Part shown: positions 50,707-61,459 of the stretch, piece by piece | Layout: each line of letters opens with the position of its first letter | Position numbering within the stretch: the stretch's first letter is position 1 | Assembly (NCBI GenBank): GCA_002841495.1 | Contig: PGZV01000010.1 | Coordinates: forward strand, 1 to 64,000 | DNA: 64,000 bases | Origin: Firmicutes bacterium HGW-Firmicutes-2 | GTDB lineage: Bacteria; Bacillota; Clostridia; Lachnospirales; Vallitaleaceae | Direction of reading: 5' to 3' | Notes under the pieces: generated by a model | Database searches by the model: none | Told to the model about the DNA's origin: nothing | What the model saw: only the letters and a program-made list of their open reading frames with translations | Translations under genes and position numbers: made by a program

Positions 50707-51471
50707 ATGAAAAACACAACAAAAACTTTGACTTACTCCGGTTTAATGGCAGCACTCACTTTTATCAGTACCAGTATCTTAAGTTTTCCTTCTCCCTTTA
50801 CCGGGGGTTATATCCACATCGGTGACGCACTTGTTCTTAGCTGCGGTGTTGTCCTTGGCAAGAGAAACGGTGCACTGGCTGCCGGTATCGGATCTGCTCT
50901 AGCTGATATTTATCTGGGTTATGCCTCTTGGGCGCTTCCCACTTTCATCATTAAGGCTATAATGGCTTATGTAATCGGCTATATGTTCGAGGACCTTACC
51001 AACCTTAAGAAAACCGGTTTTATTACCACCTTCTACAGCTTCCTATGGATAGGCTTCGGCTTCTTAGTAAGAGGATTAATTGCTTCTAATCGTATGATCG
51101 ACGCCACCCAAGACTTAATTACTGATGAAGTTATAACAAGTGAAACCGAACTCTTATCAACTGTATTGTCAACACAAAACATCTTACTGGCTATAGCCTT
51201 ATTGTTACCTCTAGCATTATTGGTTGTTTTTGGTGTAAGCCGTTTTAAGCCATCCATCGCTATGCACTTTAACAAAATAAGTGCTTTCATCGTTGCCGGT
51301 TCTGTTATGGTTATTCTATACTATGCGACCTATGGCATTATGTATGGCAATTGGGTTATACCGGTATTTAGTATCCCTGCTAATATGGTACAATTTGGAT
51401 TTGGAATTACCTTGGCTACTTTAATGCTTCCTATTACACTAAGATTCCAATTATCCAAAGAACAAGAATAA
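50707..51471 (+). CDS. ECF transporter substrate-binding (S) component
   Basis: About 254 aa with six hydrophobic segments. LTYSGLMAALTFISTSIL, then GYIHIGDALVLSCGVVLGKRNGALAAGIGSALADI, match the S-component family (ThiW/HmpT/PdxU group). It needs the shared EcfA-T module encoded elsewhere. The neighbouring MocR gene makes a B6 vitamer the most likely cargo. Start chosen at 50707 with AGGA upstream. Confidence 0.82.
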   Translation: MKNTTKTLTYSGLMAALTFISTSILSFPSPFTGGYIHIGDALVLSCGVVLGKRNGALAAGIGSALADIYLGYASWALPTFIIKAIMAYVIGYMFEDLTNLKKTGFITTFYSFLWIGFGFLVRGLIASNRMIDATQDLITDEVITSETELLSTVLSTQNILLAIALLLPLALLVVFGVSRFKPSIAMHFNKISAFIVAGSVMVILYYATYGIMYGNWVIPVFSIPANMVQFGFGITLATLMLPITLRFQLSKEQE

Positions 51472-51509
51472 TTCTCAAGTAATGAGGTATCTATCCCAAA
51501 AGGCATAAC

Positions 51510-51545
51510 AAAAGCCCTTCATCGATTTTTGATGAAAGGCTTTTT
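51510..51545. terminator. Bidirectional terminator between the ECF gene and pyrG
   Basis: Arms AAAAGCC-TTCATC and GATGAA-GGCTTTTT with one unpaired base on each side. Confidence 0.88.
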
Positions 51546-51550
51546 GTCTA

Positions 51551-53189
<1,639 letters not shown>

Positions 53190-53252
53190 TCACCTCTTTG
53201 ACTTTTTGCTTCAAATTAATCTGTGCCCATTCTATTTCAAAACAACTTCTAT

Positions 53253-53281
53253 ATTTTAGTACTTGCCCACATAGAAGTCAA
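53253..53281 (-). promoter_or_regulatory. pyrG promoter
   Basis: TTGACT, 17 bp and TAAAAT on the minus strand. The early transcript does not show the G-run of the B. subtilis pyrG reiterative-transcription control. Confidence 0.7.
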
Positions 53282-53300
53282 GAAGATTTATATTTTTCTT

Positions 53301-54686
53301 CTATAACCCCATTTGCGCCATTAAAGTTTCAATAGCTTTATCCAGTTGTAAATCTTTTTCGTTCTTCTTTTCCATGAAAGCCTTATTTAACAGATCCTGT
53401 GTTAAGTAATCACAAATACCATAAGCATACACATTTTGGTCGCTTTGGAATTGTTTTATTGCTTCATAGGTCTTGTTATCATATAAGTCATCCGGTGGTC
53501 CTACTTCATAATCTAAAAATGCAAGGATGCTTTCTACTTCAAAAATCTCATCGTTTCTATCATGAGGATAGAATTTACTGGTCTTAGTTAAATAGCTTGG
53601 ATACTCGACAAGTACCTCAGGTGTTACCCCGATATTATTAATTGGTTTATTGGCTCTGGAATAAAAGGTTTCCTGGGTCAACTTGACAACTGCACCATCA
53701 TCTAAGGTATAAAGATATTGAGCCAAACCTTTTCCATAGGTCGTTTCTCCGACAAGGCTTCCTACACCGGATTCACTAATGGCAGCTGCTACAAATTCAG
53801 TAGCTGAAGCACTGTTACGGTTTACAAGTGCGACAATCTTAAAACTTGGATCTTTTAGTTCTGAGTAGTAAACGATCTCTCTTCCGGTATTGTTGACAAA
53901 TCGAAGCACAGGCCCTTCCGGCACTAACAAGTTCGTCACATTAACTGCCGAATCCACATAGCCCCCTCCATTATCTCTTAAATCTAACAATAAATATTTT
54001 TTACCTTGTGATTTATAAGCAGCAAGTATTGGTTCTAGTTCTTCATCCACGTTTCTGGTAAAACTTGAAATCTTCAGGTACCCAACCTGATCAACAACAC
54101 TTTTTGGCATCTCCGGGTATAATTCTGATAGGTCAACTTGGTCAATGGCATTGATGGTGACCCTCCCACGAACTAAAGTTAGATCAAATTCAAAGCCTTG
54201 CCTGTTAATTCTAAGGGTGACTTTGGTGTTTTCTTCTCCGATAATGATGGCAGCCGCTTCTGCTGGCGTTTTTCCAACCAATGAAGTGCCTTGAGCACTG
54301 ATAATCTTATCATGAACCTTTAAACCACTTTTATAAGCAGGTCCATCCAGAAAGACACGTTCAATAACAACATACTCACCTTCTTGAACTAAAGAAACGC
54401 CTATGCCCACATAAGAATTGTTAAGTGTATCAGTAAAAGACTCTGCATTACTGGCACCAATATACATTGAATAGGGATCCAGTACGTCAAAAACGCCATT
54501 CATCGCTGCTTCAAACAGCATCTCAGGTGTCAATTCTTTGGCATTGATGTGATTACTGAGAATCATCTGTATAACAGTCTCAAGTCGGTTGCCATATGTA
54601 TCGCCTTGCTCAGCACCGTAAACCGGTGTCAACGATATGGTCATAACCAATAAAAATACGGTTGCCTTTTTAATCCATGATTTCAT
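53301..54686 (-). CDS. C-terminal processing peptidase (S41) with PDZ and peptidoglycan-binding domains
   Basis: 461 aa. Signal peptide at 1-25, PDZ domain at about 95-170, and the S41 protease core with SSFTRNVDEELEPIL, LDLRDNGGGY and NRNSASATEFVAAA (Ser-Lys dyad region, with KGLAQ). The peptidoglycan-binding type repeat at the end is DDLYDNKTYEAIKQFQSDQNV. It follows two SLH genes by 20 bp and may process exported proteins at the wall. Confidence 0.92.
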   Translation of the reverse strand: MKSWIKKATVFLLVMTISLTPVYGAEQGDTYGNRLETVIQMILSNHINAKELTPEMLFEAAMNGVFDVLDPYSMYIGASNAESFTDTLNNSYVGIGVSLVQEGEYVVIERVFLDGPAYKSGLKVHDKIISAQGTSLVGKTPAEAAAIIIGEENTKVTLRINRQGFEFDLTLVRGRVTINAIDQVDLSELYPEMPKSVVDQVGYLKISSFTRNVDEELEPILAAYKSQGKKYLLLDLRDNGGGYVDSAVNVTNLLVPEGPVLRFVNNTGREIVYYSELKDPSFKIVALVNRNSASATEFVAAAISESGVGSLVGETTYGKGLAQYLYTLDDGAVVKLTQETFYSRANKPINNIGVTPEVLVEYPSYLTKTSKFYPHDRNDEIFEVESILAFLDYEVGPPDDLYDNKTYEAIKQFQSDQNVYAYGICDYLTQDLLNKAFMEKKNEKDLQLDKAIETLMAQMGL

Positions 54687-54706
54687 AATTGGTCTCCTTA
54701 ATTTGC

Positions 54707-56197
54707 TTATTTACGGTAGTCTTCTCCAATATCCGATCGTAAGTAGTCGATTAATCTGTTGATAATTGCTGCCGCCTCTGACTTGGATATCCATTGCTTA
54801 GGTTTGACCCTACCAAGCTCATCACCTTTTATGATGCCAAGCTTGTATCCGGCCATAATCTCTTTTTTGGCCCATGAAGCAATCGTTGCATCATCAACAA
54901 ATGGGGTCATAGGCGATTGGGTTACGCCAAGACGCTCCAGACCAATGACACGCACATATACTACAAAGGCTTCTTCTCTATTAATTGGGCGATCTACATC
55001 AAAATTCTCACCAGTCCCTTTAATAAGCTTCTGGTCATATGCCGCCATTATATAAGGATAATAGGGATGTGTTACAGGCACGTCTCCAAAAATGACCTTC
55101 CTTGGACGTGTGGTGTACTTAGATATATCAATATTCATGGCAAGACAAAGTGCTTTTATATAAGCGCCTCTGCTGATAGCCTCATATTGCATACCACTAT
55201 GAGGCACTTCTGTAAATACCTCCATGCTGTAAAGCTTTTTAAAATCAGCCTCAGCCCAGTGCCCTTGTAAAAAATCCAAGTTACTCGGAATCGGTAGTTT
55301 TTCAATCTGATTGGCCATTTTTATGGATATACGGCCATATTTCTGACTATTGGTTAGATTACTGTGATAAGAAAGCACTTCATACGTCAAATTACTTTCA
55401 CTTTCCATACGTTGATTATACGTCCCGCCAAAGCTAATGGCAAAGGGTTCTGTAGCATCATAATAAATAGTTTTTTTAGCTTCATGAACGGTTTGAACTC
55501 GCACCTGCATGTTGCCTGTATTACCTTCACCTTTGGAAATACCGATGTTTCTTTCTTGAGTCTCTATTTTTGACCACGGTTGATCATAACCATAGTTGCT
55601 ACCGTTACTTGTTAGGGTTACAGGATTACCATCGCCATCTAAGAATTTTGCTACATATGAAATGGTCGTACTAAAATAGGCAACGCCAGGCGTTAAATCT
55701 TTAACACCAGCCTTTGAATAGGATGAACCTACTCTATCAAGGGTGTAGGTCGCGTCACCAACAGTTACTTCTTCAACCCAATTGGTTAATACTGAGTTGG
55801 TGATGATCTGGTTCTTGAAATCCATGTTATCATTGACTTTGTAGTAGGTGGTAAAGGCCAAGGTTCTTTGCAACTCACCTTCACCATCAACACTTGTTGC
55901 TGTGACTGTATACGTCTCTTTGTAACTACCCTCTGTTTTCGTCTTCGTCACACTGTCATCATTGTTTATGGTTATGGTCCCATTAAATTCTGTCGGTACA
56001 CCGGATAAGAAAACAACTTCCTTATATTGATAGGTTCTGGTTTTATTTGTGGGTATGGTAACATATCTCTCAATGGTTTTTGGAAGATTGCTACCTTCTG
56101 AAATACCACCCATATGCCCCATGTCGCCTTCTTTACCATACACGTTTTGACTTAGAAAAAGTGTCATCATTATGCCGATTATTATAAGTTTTCTCAT
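54707..56197 (-). CDS. Secreted protein with C-terminal SLH repeats
   Basis: 496 aa. Signal peptide at 1-21; a beta-rich region with unknown fold at about 40-300; three SLH-type repeats at about 305-485 (FGDVPVTHPYYPYIMAAYDQ; SKSEAAAIINRLIDYL). Operon with the upstream SLH gene (14-bp gap) and CtpA-like protease. Likely a surface layer component. Confidence 0.82.
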   Translation of the reverse strand: MRKLIIIGIMMTLFLSQNVYGKEGDMGHMGGISEGSNLPKTIERYVTIPTNKTRTYQYKEVVFLSGVPTEFNGTITINNDDSVTKTKTEGSYKETYTVTATSVDGEGELQRTLAFTTYYKVNDNMDFKNQIITNSVLTNWVEEVTVGDATYTLDRVGSSYSKAGVKDLTPGVAYFSTTISYVAKFLDGDGNPVTLTSNGSNYGYDQPWSKIETQERNIGISKGEGNTGNMQVRVQTVHEAKKTIYYDATEPFAISFGGTYNQRMESESNLTYEVLSYHSNLTNSQKYGRISIKMANQIEKLPIPSNLDFLQGHWAEADFKKLYSMEVFTEVPHSGMQYEAISRGAYIKALCLAMNIDISKYTTRPRKVIFGDVPVTHPYYPYIMAAYDQKLIKGTGENFDVDRPINREEAFVVYVRVIGLERLGVTQSPMTPFVDDATIASWAKKEIMAGYKLGIIKGDELGRVKPKQWISKSEAAAIINRLIDYLRSDIGEDYRK

Positions 56198-56211
56198 GAC
56201 TGTCTTCCTCT

Positions 56212-59181
56212 CTACTCTACAAATAGGATGTAACCTGTTGCTTGACGGTTACCTGTTAATTTCAACTGTTCACTTAGGTCCACTGTTACCATGGCTCTAA
56301 CCCGATCTCCAAGTTCTAGGTCTTTCATATCTATCACTTTATTATTCTTGATTATAACCGATTCCGTCAATAGCTCAAGTGTCGCATAATTGTTCGTCAA
56401 ACTCAGTTCTGTCCATAATTTAGTCGTGCTATCATAGACTAAAGCATCTTTGATCCTTATTGTATTGTCTCCGTTAATGCTGTAGATCTCTCCCACAACA
56501 CCTTCAGTCGCATAAGGATTTTTAATCAAATGTGTGGCCTTGGTGCCTTCTGCGATTATGGTATAGACCTCATCTACTTTTGATAATTCAGAATAATCAA
56601 TGAAGTCACTGAGGGGTATGATGCCGGATGCGTCCTTAATGATGGTATCGTAGGAAAGGGTGAATTCTCTTTGTATCGGTGAGTAGATCCAAGTCATATC
56701 CTTAAGTATCGCATGAGATTCAACTTTTACTTCTCGGTTGGTTTCAATATTACTGATACGCCCTCTAAAAACAGAAATGGCTTCATTATTAGGTTCAGGT
56801 ATGACATTGACTATAACAGCCCGACCTTGACCGGCTAAAACCACTTGGGCATAATCCGGTGACAATATACTGCCTGTGGATACGATATGATTATTTTTAA
56901 GTACAATTGTTCCTGGATTAATTCCAATATCGCCTATTGTACTTATGAGTCTTATTGCATCATAGCCATTCGAATAGCTTACATTGGTTGAAGCCAGAAC
57001 ATCATCTCGACCGTCTTCGAATACAATTTTTTTGATTCTTTCACGGTCATAATGTTTTTCTGTTACAACATAAGCTTTCATCGTATCTGTTCGTAAGAAT
57101 CGATCGGCATAGCTTAAACTTATTTGATTGCCGTTATGGAAAATCTCAACACCTGCTCCGGACAATTCCAAGTCCGTCATCGGGTTATAGCCACTCCAAC
57201 CTGTTTTGGTCAAATGATATGTATTTAATAGACTTAAAGTACCTGTAGCCATATTCATGTAACCTAGATCACCTTTATAAATCCTAGCGTAAATATTGCC
57301 ATAAGGGTCTACGTCAATTTGTTTTACAGTCTCAACGATTGTTCCGGGAGCAAGAACACCTTGATTCATGAGGATTTTAATCATTTGTCCGACTTGTAAA
57401 TTACCTACACCGATGTTTCTGGTTGATCGTAACACCGGCACAAATCCGTCCACATTTAATGTACCTATGGAACCATTCCCATAGTTAACTCTGATATTGA
57501 CACCACCAGCACCATATGACACCAAGGATACAATCTCTCCGAATTTGACATTATAGTTGGTTTTGGCACTAATGGCTTCAATGTATTGCCCATTGCTGCT
57601 CATTAATAAATGAACAATATCACCTACCTCAATGGCTTCAATACCTGTATCTCTCTCATCAAATCTATAGTCCGGGAAAATCTCGTCAATATATCCGATT
57701 TCATCTTCCACATCATAATAATTCTGCTTCTCAACACGAACCTGATCTCTATTAAAATACTTTGTGACTTCTCCACCATCCCATTTTTCAATGGTGATGA
57801 AATTGAATTGTGTATTGACTTCTTTTACAATACCGCTTACTTCTGAAGAAAGGGGTGTTGCACCTTCCTGATCAATTTTTGTTACCAAATTATTTTGAAC
57901 CGTTAAAGTAATGGTATAGGATACAGGCGCATTGTCAATAGACCTGTAATACTCACCGATTTTTATTTGTCTTTCTTCAAGGTTATATAGGCCAACAGAT
58001 AGTTTATATGTTATTGGCACACCTGATGCATTTTTTATAGTGACATTGCCATTATCTATATCTGCTAACGGCTGAAGTACACCTTTCACTTGTGTTGTTG
58101 CTATATCACCTTTAATAACGACATATTCCATTTCGAGAGTCGTATTATCTACAATATAAACGATACTCTGCCCTTCTCTTAAAGAAGATAATCCCCTTAC
58201 ACCATTAGGACCAAGGACAGGTACATCTAATCTTGATATTTTGTTTAACTCATTGGACGTAACGATCAAATCCACTTGATCCACTAGGCCTTCATCGTTA
58301 CGAATGAGTATGGTTCTTTTAGACTCATTATTAATAGAACCGATGACACCGGCGTCACTAATGCTACCGACAATACCACCTTTTACAGTCTTATCAAGGG
58401 TCTCATAAAGAATATCATCAATATTTGCGATAACTTGGGCCATTTCCGCTCTTGTTAAACTACCTTTTGGTCTGAATCTATTCGCGTCTCCGACCATGAT
58501 GCCGGCTTGCATAACCGCTTCCACGTAGGGAACAAAAGCTATATCTATGCTTTGCCAGTCACTGAGTGTGAAAATCTTGTTATTGACATAAATAGGTTCA
58601 ATACTACCAGGATTAATGATATTAATCGCTTGTACCAACCACTTAGCCACTTGTTCTCTACTGACATTTTGTGAACGAATAAAATTAAAGGCCGGATCCA
58701 AAGCTGTTTGGTCTATGATTAGTCCATCGGCCAGCTCTAATTGTGTTATTAATCCATTATTCGCTGCTACCTGTAAATAGCCTTTTGACCAGATGCTAAG
58801 CAGGCCCTCACCTTCACCGACTTCAATATTTTCTGCGGCTTGATTGGCGGCTGCCTCAAGTCCGACGACTCTAAGTAGAAAAGCTAAGGCTTCTTGTTTT
58901 GACACATTACCATTCGGTCTATAACGCATTGCATTATTTTCATTATAGCCTTTTACAATAGAAAGTGCACCCAATCTTGTGATTGGATCTTTCGCCCAAT
59001 GGCCTACAGGTACATCTGAAAAACTCAAATTATCGGTTATGGTTTGACCAAGTATATTGGCCTTATACACATTAGCAACCGGATCTGATAGGATATCTCG
59101 ATCCGTCACCGCCATACTGGTCCATGAGGACTGCATCACATATATTAAGCATAATAAGATGATCCATCTTTTTCTATTCAT
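56212..59181 (-). CDS. Large SLH-domain surface protein
   Basis: About 989 aa. GGAGGTAATT precedes ATG 59181, giving MNRKRWIILLCLIYVMQSSW as signal peptide; an upstream in-frame start at 59229 is unlikely. SLH repeats are in residues 50-270 (FSDVPVGHWAKDPITRLGAL; MVGDANRFRPKGSLTRAEMA). The rest is repeated small beta-barrel-like segments. First gene of an operon with a second SLH protein and an S41 peptidase. Confidence 0.85.
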   Translation of the reverse strand: MNRKRWIILLCLIYVMQSSWTSMAVTDRDILSDPVANVYKANILGQTITDNLSFSDVPVGHWAKDPITRLGALSIVKGYNENNAMRYRPNGNVSKQEALAFLLRVVGLEAAANQAAENIEVGEGEGLLSIWSKGYLQVAANNGLITQLELADGLIIDQTALDPAFNFIRSQNVSREQVAKWLVQAINIINPGSIEPIYVNNKIFTLSDWQSIDIAFVPYVEAVMQAGIMVGDANRFRPKGSLTRAEMAQVIANIDDILYETLDKTVKGGIVGSISDAGVIGSINNESKRTILIRNDEGLVDQVDLIVTSNELNKISRLDVPVLGPNGVRGLSSLREGQSIVYIVDNTTLEMEYVVIKGDIATTQVKGVLQPLADIDNGNVTIKNASGVPITYKLSVGLYNLEERQIKIGEYYRSIDNAPVSYTITLTVQNNLVTKIDQEGATPLSSEVSGIVKEVNTQFNFITIEKWDGGEVTKYFNRDQVRVEKQNYYDVEDEIGYIDEIFPDYRFDERDTGIEAIEVGDIVHLLMSSNGQYIEAISAKTNYNVKFGEIVSLVSYGAGGVNIRVNYGNGSIGTLNVDGFVPVLRSTRNIGVGNLQVGQMIKILMNQGVLAPGTIVETVKQIDVDPYGNIYARIYKGDLGYMNMATGTLSLLNTYHLTKTGWSGYNPMTDLELSGAGVEIFHNGNQISLSYADRFLRTDTMKAYVVTEKHYDRERIKKIVFEDGRDDVLASTNVSYSNGYDAIRLISTIGDIGINPGTIVLKNNHIVSTGSILSPDYAQVVLAGQGRAVIVNVIPEPNNEAISVFRGRISNIETNREVKVESHAILKDMTWIYSPIQREFTLSYDTIIKDASGIIPLSDFIDYSELSKVDEVYTIIAEGTKATHLIKNPYATEGVVGEIYSINGDNTIRIKDALVYDSTTKLWTELSLTNNYATLELLTESVIIKNNKVIDMKDLELGDRVRAMVTVDLSEQLKLTGNRQATGYILFVE

Positions 59182-59364
59182 AATTACCTCCGAGTCGATT
59201 TTTGCACATAAGGTACATATCTTAACCATTATATCGGCAAATGCTCTCGTTTTATCTATCTTTTTTCATGACTATTCTATTACAATATCTCGTGTCTCAA
59301 GCTGATGTGAGGGAATAAAAGAAAATGAGCTGACTCGAATAATTTCAGAGACAGCCTCTAATCT

Positions 59365-59787
59365 TTATATTTGATTGGTCACCTCAACTTGAAAATTGGA
59401 TGCTATGGCGCCGGTATGGTTCACTTCAATATTATAGGCTACATTGAGCGTTACTTTATCAAATTCTCTATGAAATTGAATATCGGTAGTCCTAAGGAAT
59501 ATCTCAAAAACCCCAAAAGGTGTTTCATATGGGGTGAAGTGCTCTTGGTTTTTCTCAAAAATAAGTTGTGTGTTGGTCGCTCCAAATCTAAGGACACTCA
59601 CCTGAGCCTCATCGATCTTAATGGTTGTTGATGTTACTGCATCTTCATCAAGAGCCGTATCCTCATACTTAATGTATGTTTTCCCGTTTTTTTCATAATA
59701 CTGCCCTGTTGTAATCATCTCTATGGCATCATCTTCAACCAAACTGCCTTGAATGCCCTTAACCTTTATAAGTACATTTTTATTCAT
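59365..59787 (-). CDS. DUF1934 protein (YwiB-like)
   Basis: 140 aa from the ATG at 59787, which is preceded by GGGTGG; a start 7 codons earlier would overlap ddl further. It has the lipocalin-like beta pattern of DUF1934: FEKNQEHFTPYETPFGVFEI, then YNIEVNHTGAIASNFQVEV. Function unknown. It follows ddl, with which it is probably co-transcribed. Confidence 0.85.
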   Translation of the reverse strand: MNKNVLIKVKGIQGSLVEDDAIEMITTGQYYEKNGKTYIKYEDTALDEDAVTSTTIKIDEAQVSVLRFGATNTQLIFEKNQEHFTPYETPFGVFEIFLRTTDIQFHREFDKVTLNVAYNIEVNHTGAIASNFQVEVTNQI

Positions 59788-59798
59788 ATAGCCACCCA

Positions 59799-60854
59799 CT
59801 AAACACAATCATCTATAGCAAGCTGAATCAAATGGTCCATCAACTCACTTTTTGTTATTCCCTCGGCTTCAATCAACATTGGGTACATACTAATATCTGT
59901 AAAGCCAGGGAAAGTATTAATCTCATTAAAAACAATCTCGCCGGTATGGTGCTCAATGAAAAAATCCACCCTCGAAAGTCCACGTCCATCAACTGCTTTG
60001 AATATGGCAATGGCTGCTTCTCTAATCTGCTGTCTGGTTGCTTCCGGCATGTCTGCAGAAAGTATCGTTTTCGACTCAGGGTTATTGTATTTGGAATCAA
60101 AGTCATAGAAGTCATCTGCAGATAAGATTTCTCCAACATCGGAGGCTTTAACCTCCAGATTGCCGATAACAGCACATTCTACTTCTCTACCTTGTATATT
60201 TTCTTCAATAAGAACTTTTCGGTCATGTATAAAAGCATTCAAAAGCGCTTCATGCAAAGTAGCTGTATCTGTCGCTTTGGACACACCAATGGATGACCCT
60301 GCATTCGATGGTTTAACAAATACCGGGAAACCTAATCTGTTCTCCACTTTTTCTTCAACAGCTTCTTTATTATAGCTTTCTTTGTACACACCTACATACT
60401 TAGCTTGGCGTATGCCCAGAGGTTCTACAACCAACTTGGTATAGAATTTGTCCATAGAAACCGCCGATGCCAAAACACCACATCCTACAAAAGGAATCTT
60501 GGCAAGCTTTAATAGGCCTTGTATAGAGCCATCTTCCCCGTATAAGCCATGCAATACCGGTATCACAACATCCACTTTGAAATATTCCAATCCCTTTTCT
60601 CTTTGGATTAATAGAGACTTAAGTGTGGCATCCGGTAATAGGGTAGCAGAAACAGTGCTTTTTTCCCATGCTCCGGATTTAATATCTTCAATACCATTTT
60701 CTACTAAAAGCCACTTGCCATCTCTTGTTATACCAACAACTTTGACTTCATAGCAATTTTCATCCATATACTGAAGGAATGTCAGCACCGACCTTTTTGA
60801 TACATCATGTTCTGTCGATTGTCCTCCAAATAACACCACAACATTTTGCTTCAT
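59799..60854 (-). CDS. ddl: D-alanine--D-alanine ligase
   Basis: 351 aa. VVVLFGGQSTEHDVSKRS at the start, ATP-grasp motifs GLYGEDGSIQGLLKLAKIPFVGCG, KPSNAGSSIGVSKA and VFNEINTFPGFTDISMYP. It makes the peptidoglycan D-Ala-D-Ala dipeptide. AGAGGTATAAA precedes the ATG. The 167 bp before it hold no gene. Confidence 0.97.
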   Translation of the reverse strand: MKQNVVVLFGGQSTEHDVSKRSVLTFLQYMDENCYEVKVVGITRDGKWLLVENGIEDIKSGAWEKSTVSATLLPDATLKSLLIQREKGLEYFKVDVVIPVLHGLYGEDGSIQGLLKLAKIPFVGCGVLASAVSMDKFYTKLVVEPLGIRQAKYVGVYKESYNKEAVEEKVENRLGFPVFVKPSNAGSSIGVSKATDTATLHEALLNAFIHDRKVLIEENIQGREVECAVIGNLEVKASDVGEILSADDFYDFDSKYNNPESKTILSADMPEATRQQIREAAIAIFKAVDGRGLSRVDFFIEHHTGEIVFNEINTFPGFTDISMYPMLIEAEGITKSELMDHLIQLAIDDCV

Positions 60855-61021
60855 TTTATACCTCTATTAGCACTTAGCTATTCTTCTAAAATATTAAACC
60901 CATCTGAATATTTCTTACCTTCTACATTCTATATGCTTTTTTCTAATTATTCAAGTGCCCTAACCTATATATTTTTTTTAGTAATAAGCCGATTTTCCTA
61001 GGTAGAATATAGAGTTACGAA

Positions 61022-61351
61022 TCAACCTATTATTGAATCTTCAAACAAGTATTTGACTGAATGGGCAAATTCATCGCCTGCACCCCAATCAAAATTAAAA
61101 ATCATGCCTTGAGATGATCCTGAAGATATGGTTTCAATTTCAGTTACCTTATTAAAGTTATTGATGGTTACAACTAAGGATGCTCTACTGCTGTTTCTCA
61201 TAAAATATTTTTCATAGATAACAATAATGGATCTCATATTACCAGCCACATCATAGACTTTCTCATAGACCAGTTCATCGTCCATCCCTCTTTTTAAATA
61301 CTCTAATGCTTCAAGTGGTGTCTTATTCACTTTAAAATTGTACATACTCAT
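61022..61351 (-). CDS. DUF6054-like hypothetical protein
   Basis: 109 aa: alpha/beta, beginning MSMYNFKVNKTPLEALEYLK, with the late GAGDEFAHSVKYLFEDS. AGAGGTAATT precedes the ATG. Similar small proteins of unknown function exist in Clostridia. I cannot assign a role. Confidence 0.65.
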   Translation of the reverse strand: MSMYNFKVNKTPLEALEYLKRGMDDELVYEKVYDVAGNMRSIIVIYEKYFMRNSSRASLVVTINNFNKVTEIETISSGSSQGMIFNFDWGAGDEFAHSVKYLFEDSIIG

Positions 61352-61459
61352 AATTACCTCTTCCTCTATCGTATAATCTCATTAATAATCGATAGAACTG
61401 TCTATTATGTGATATCATTCATATAGCAGTCTTTACGAATACCATCACTCATCAAAATT

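Noticed and set aside
61002-61036. TAGAATATA...TTACGAAT resembling the centre of palindromic element copy 2
   Set aside because: Only a short stretch matches and no second arm or end sequences are present.
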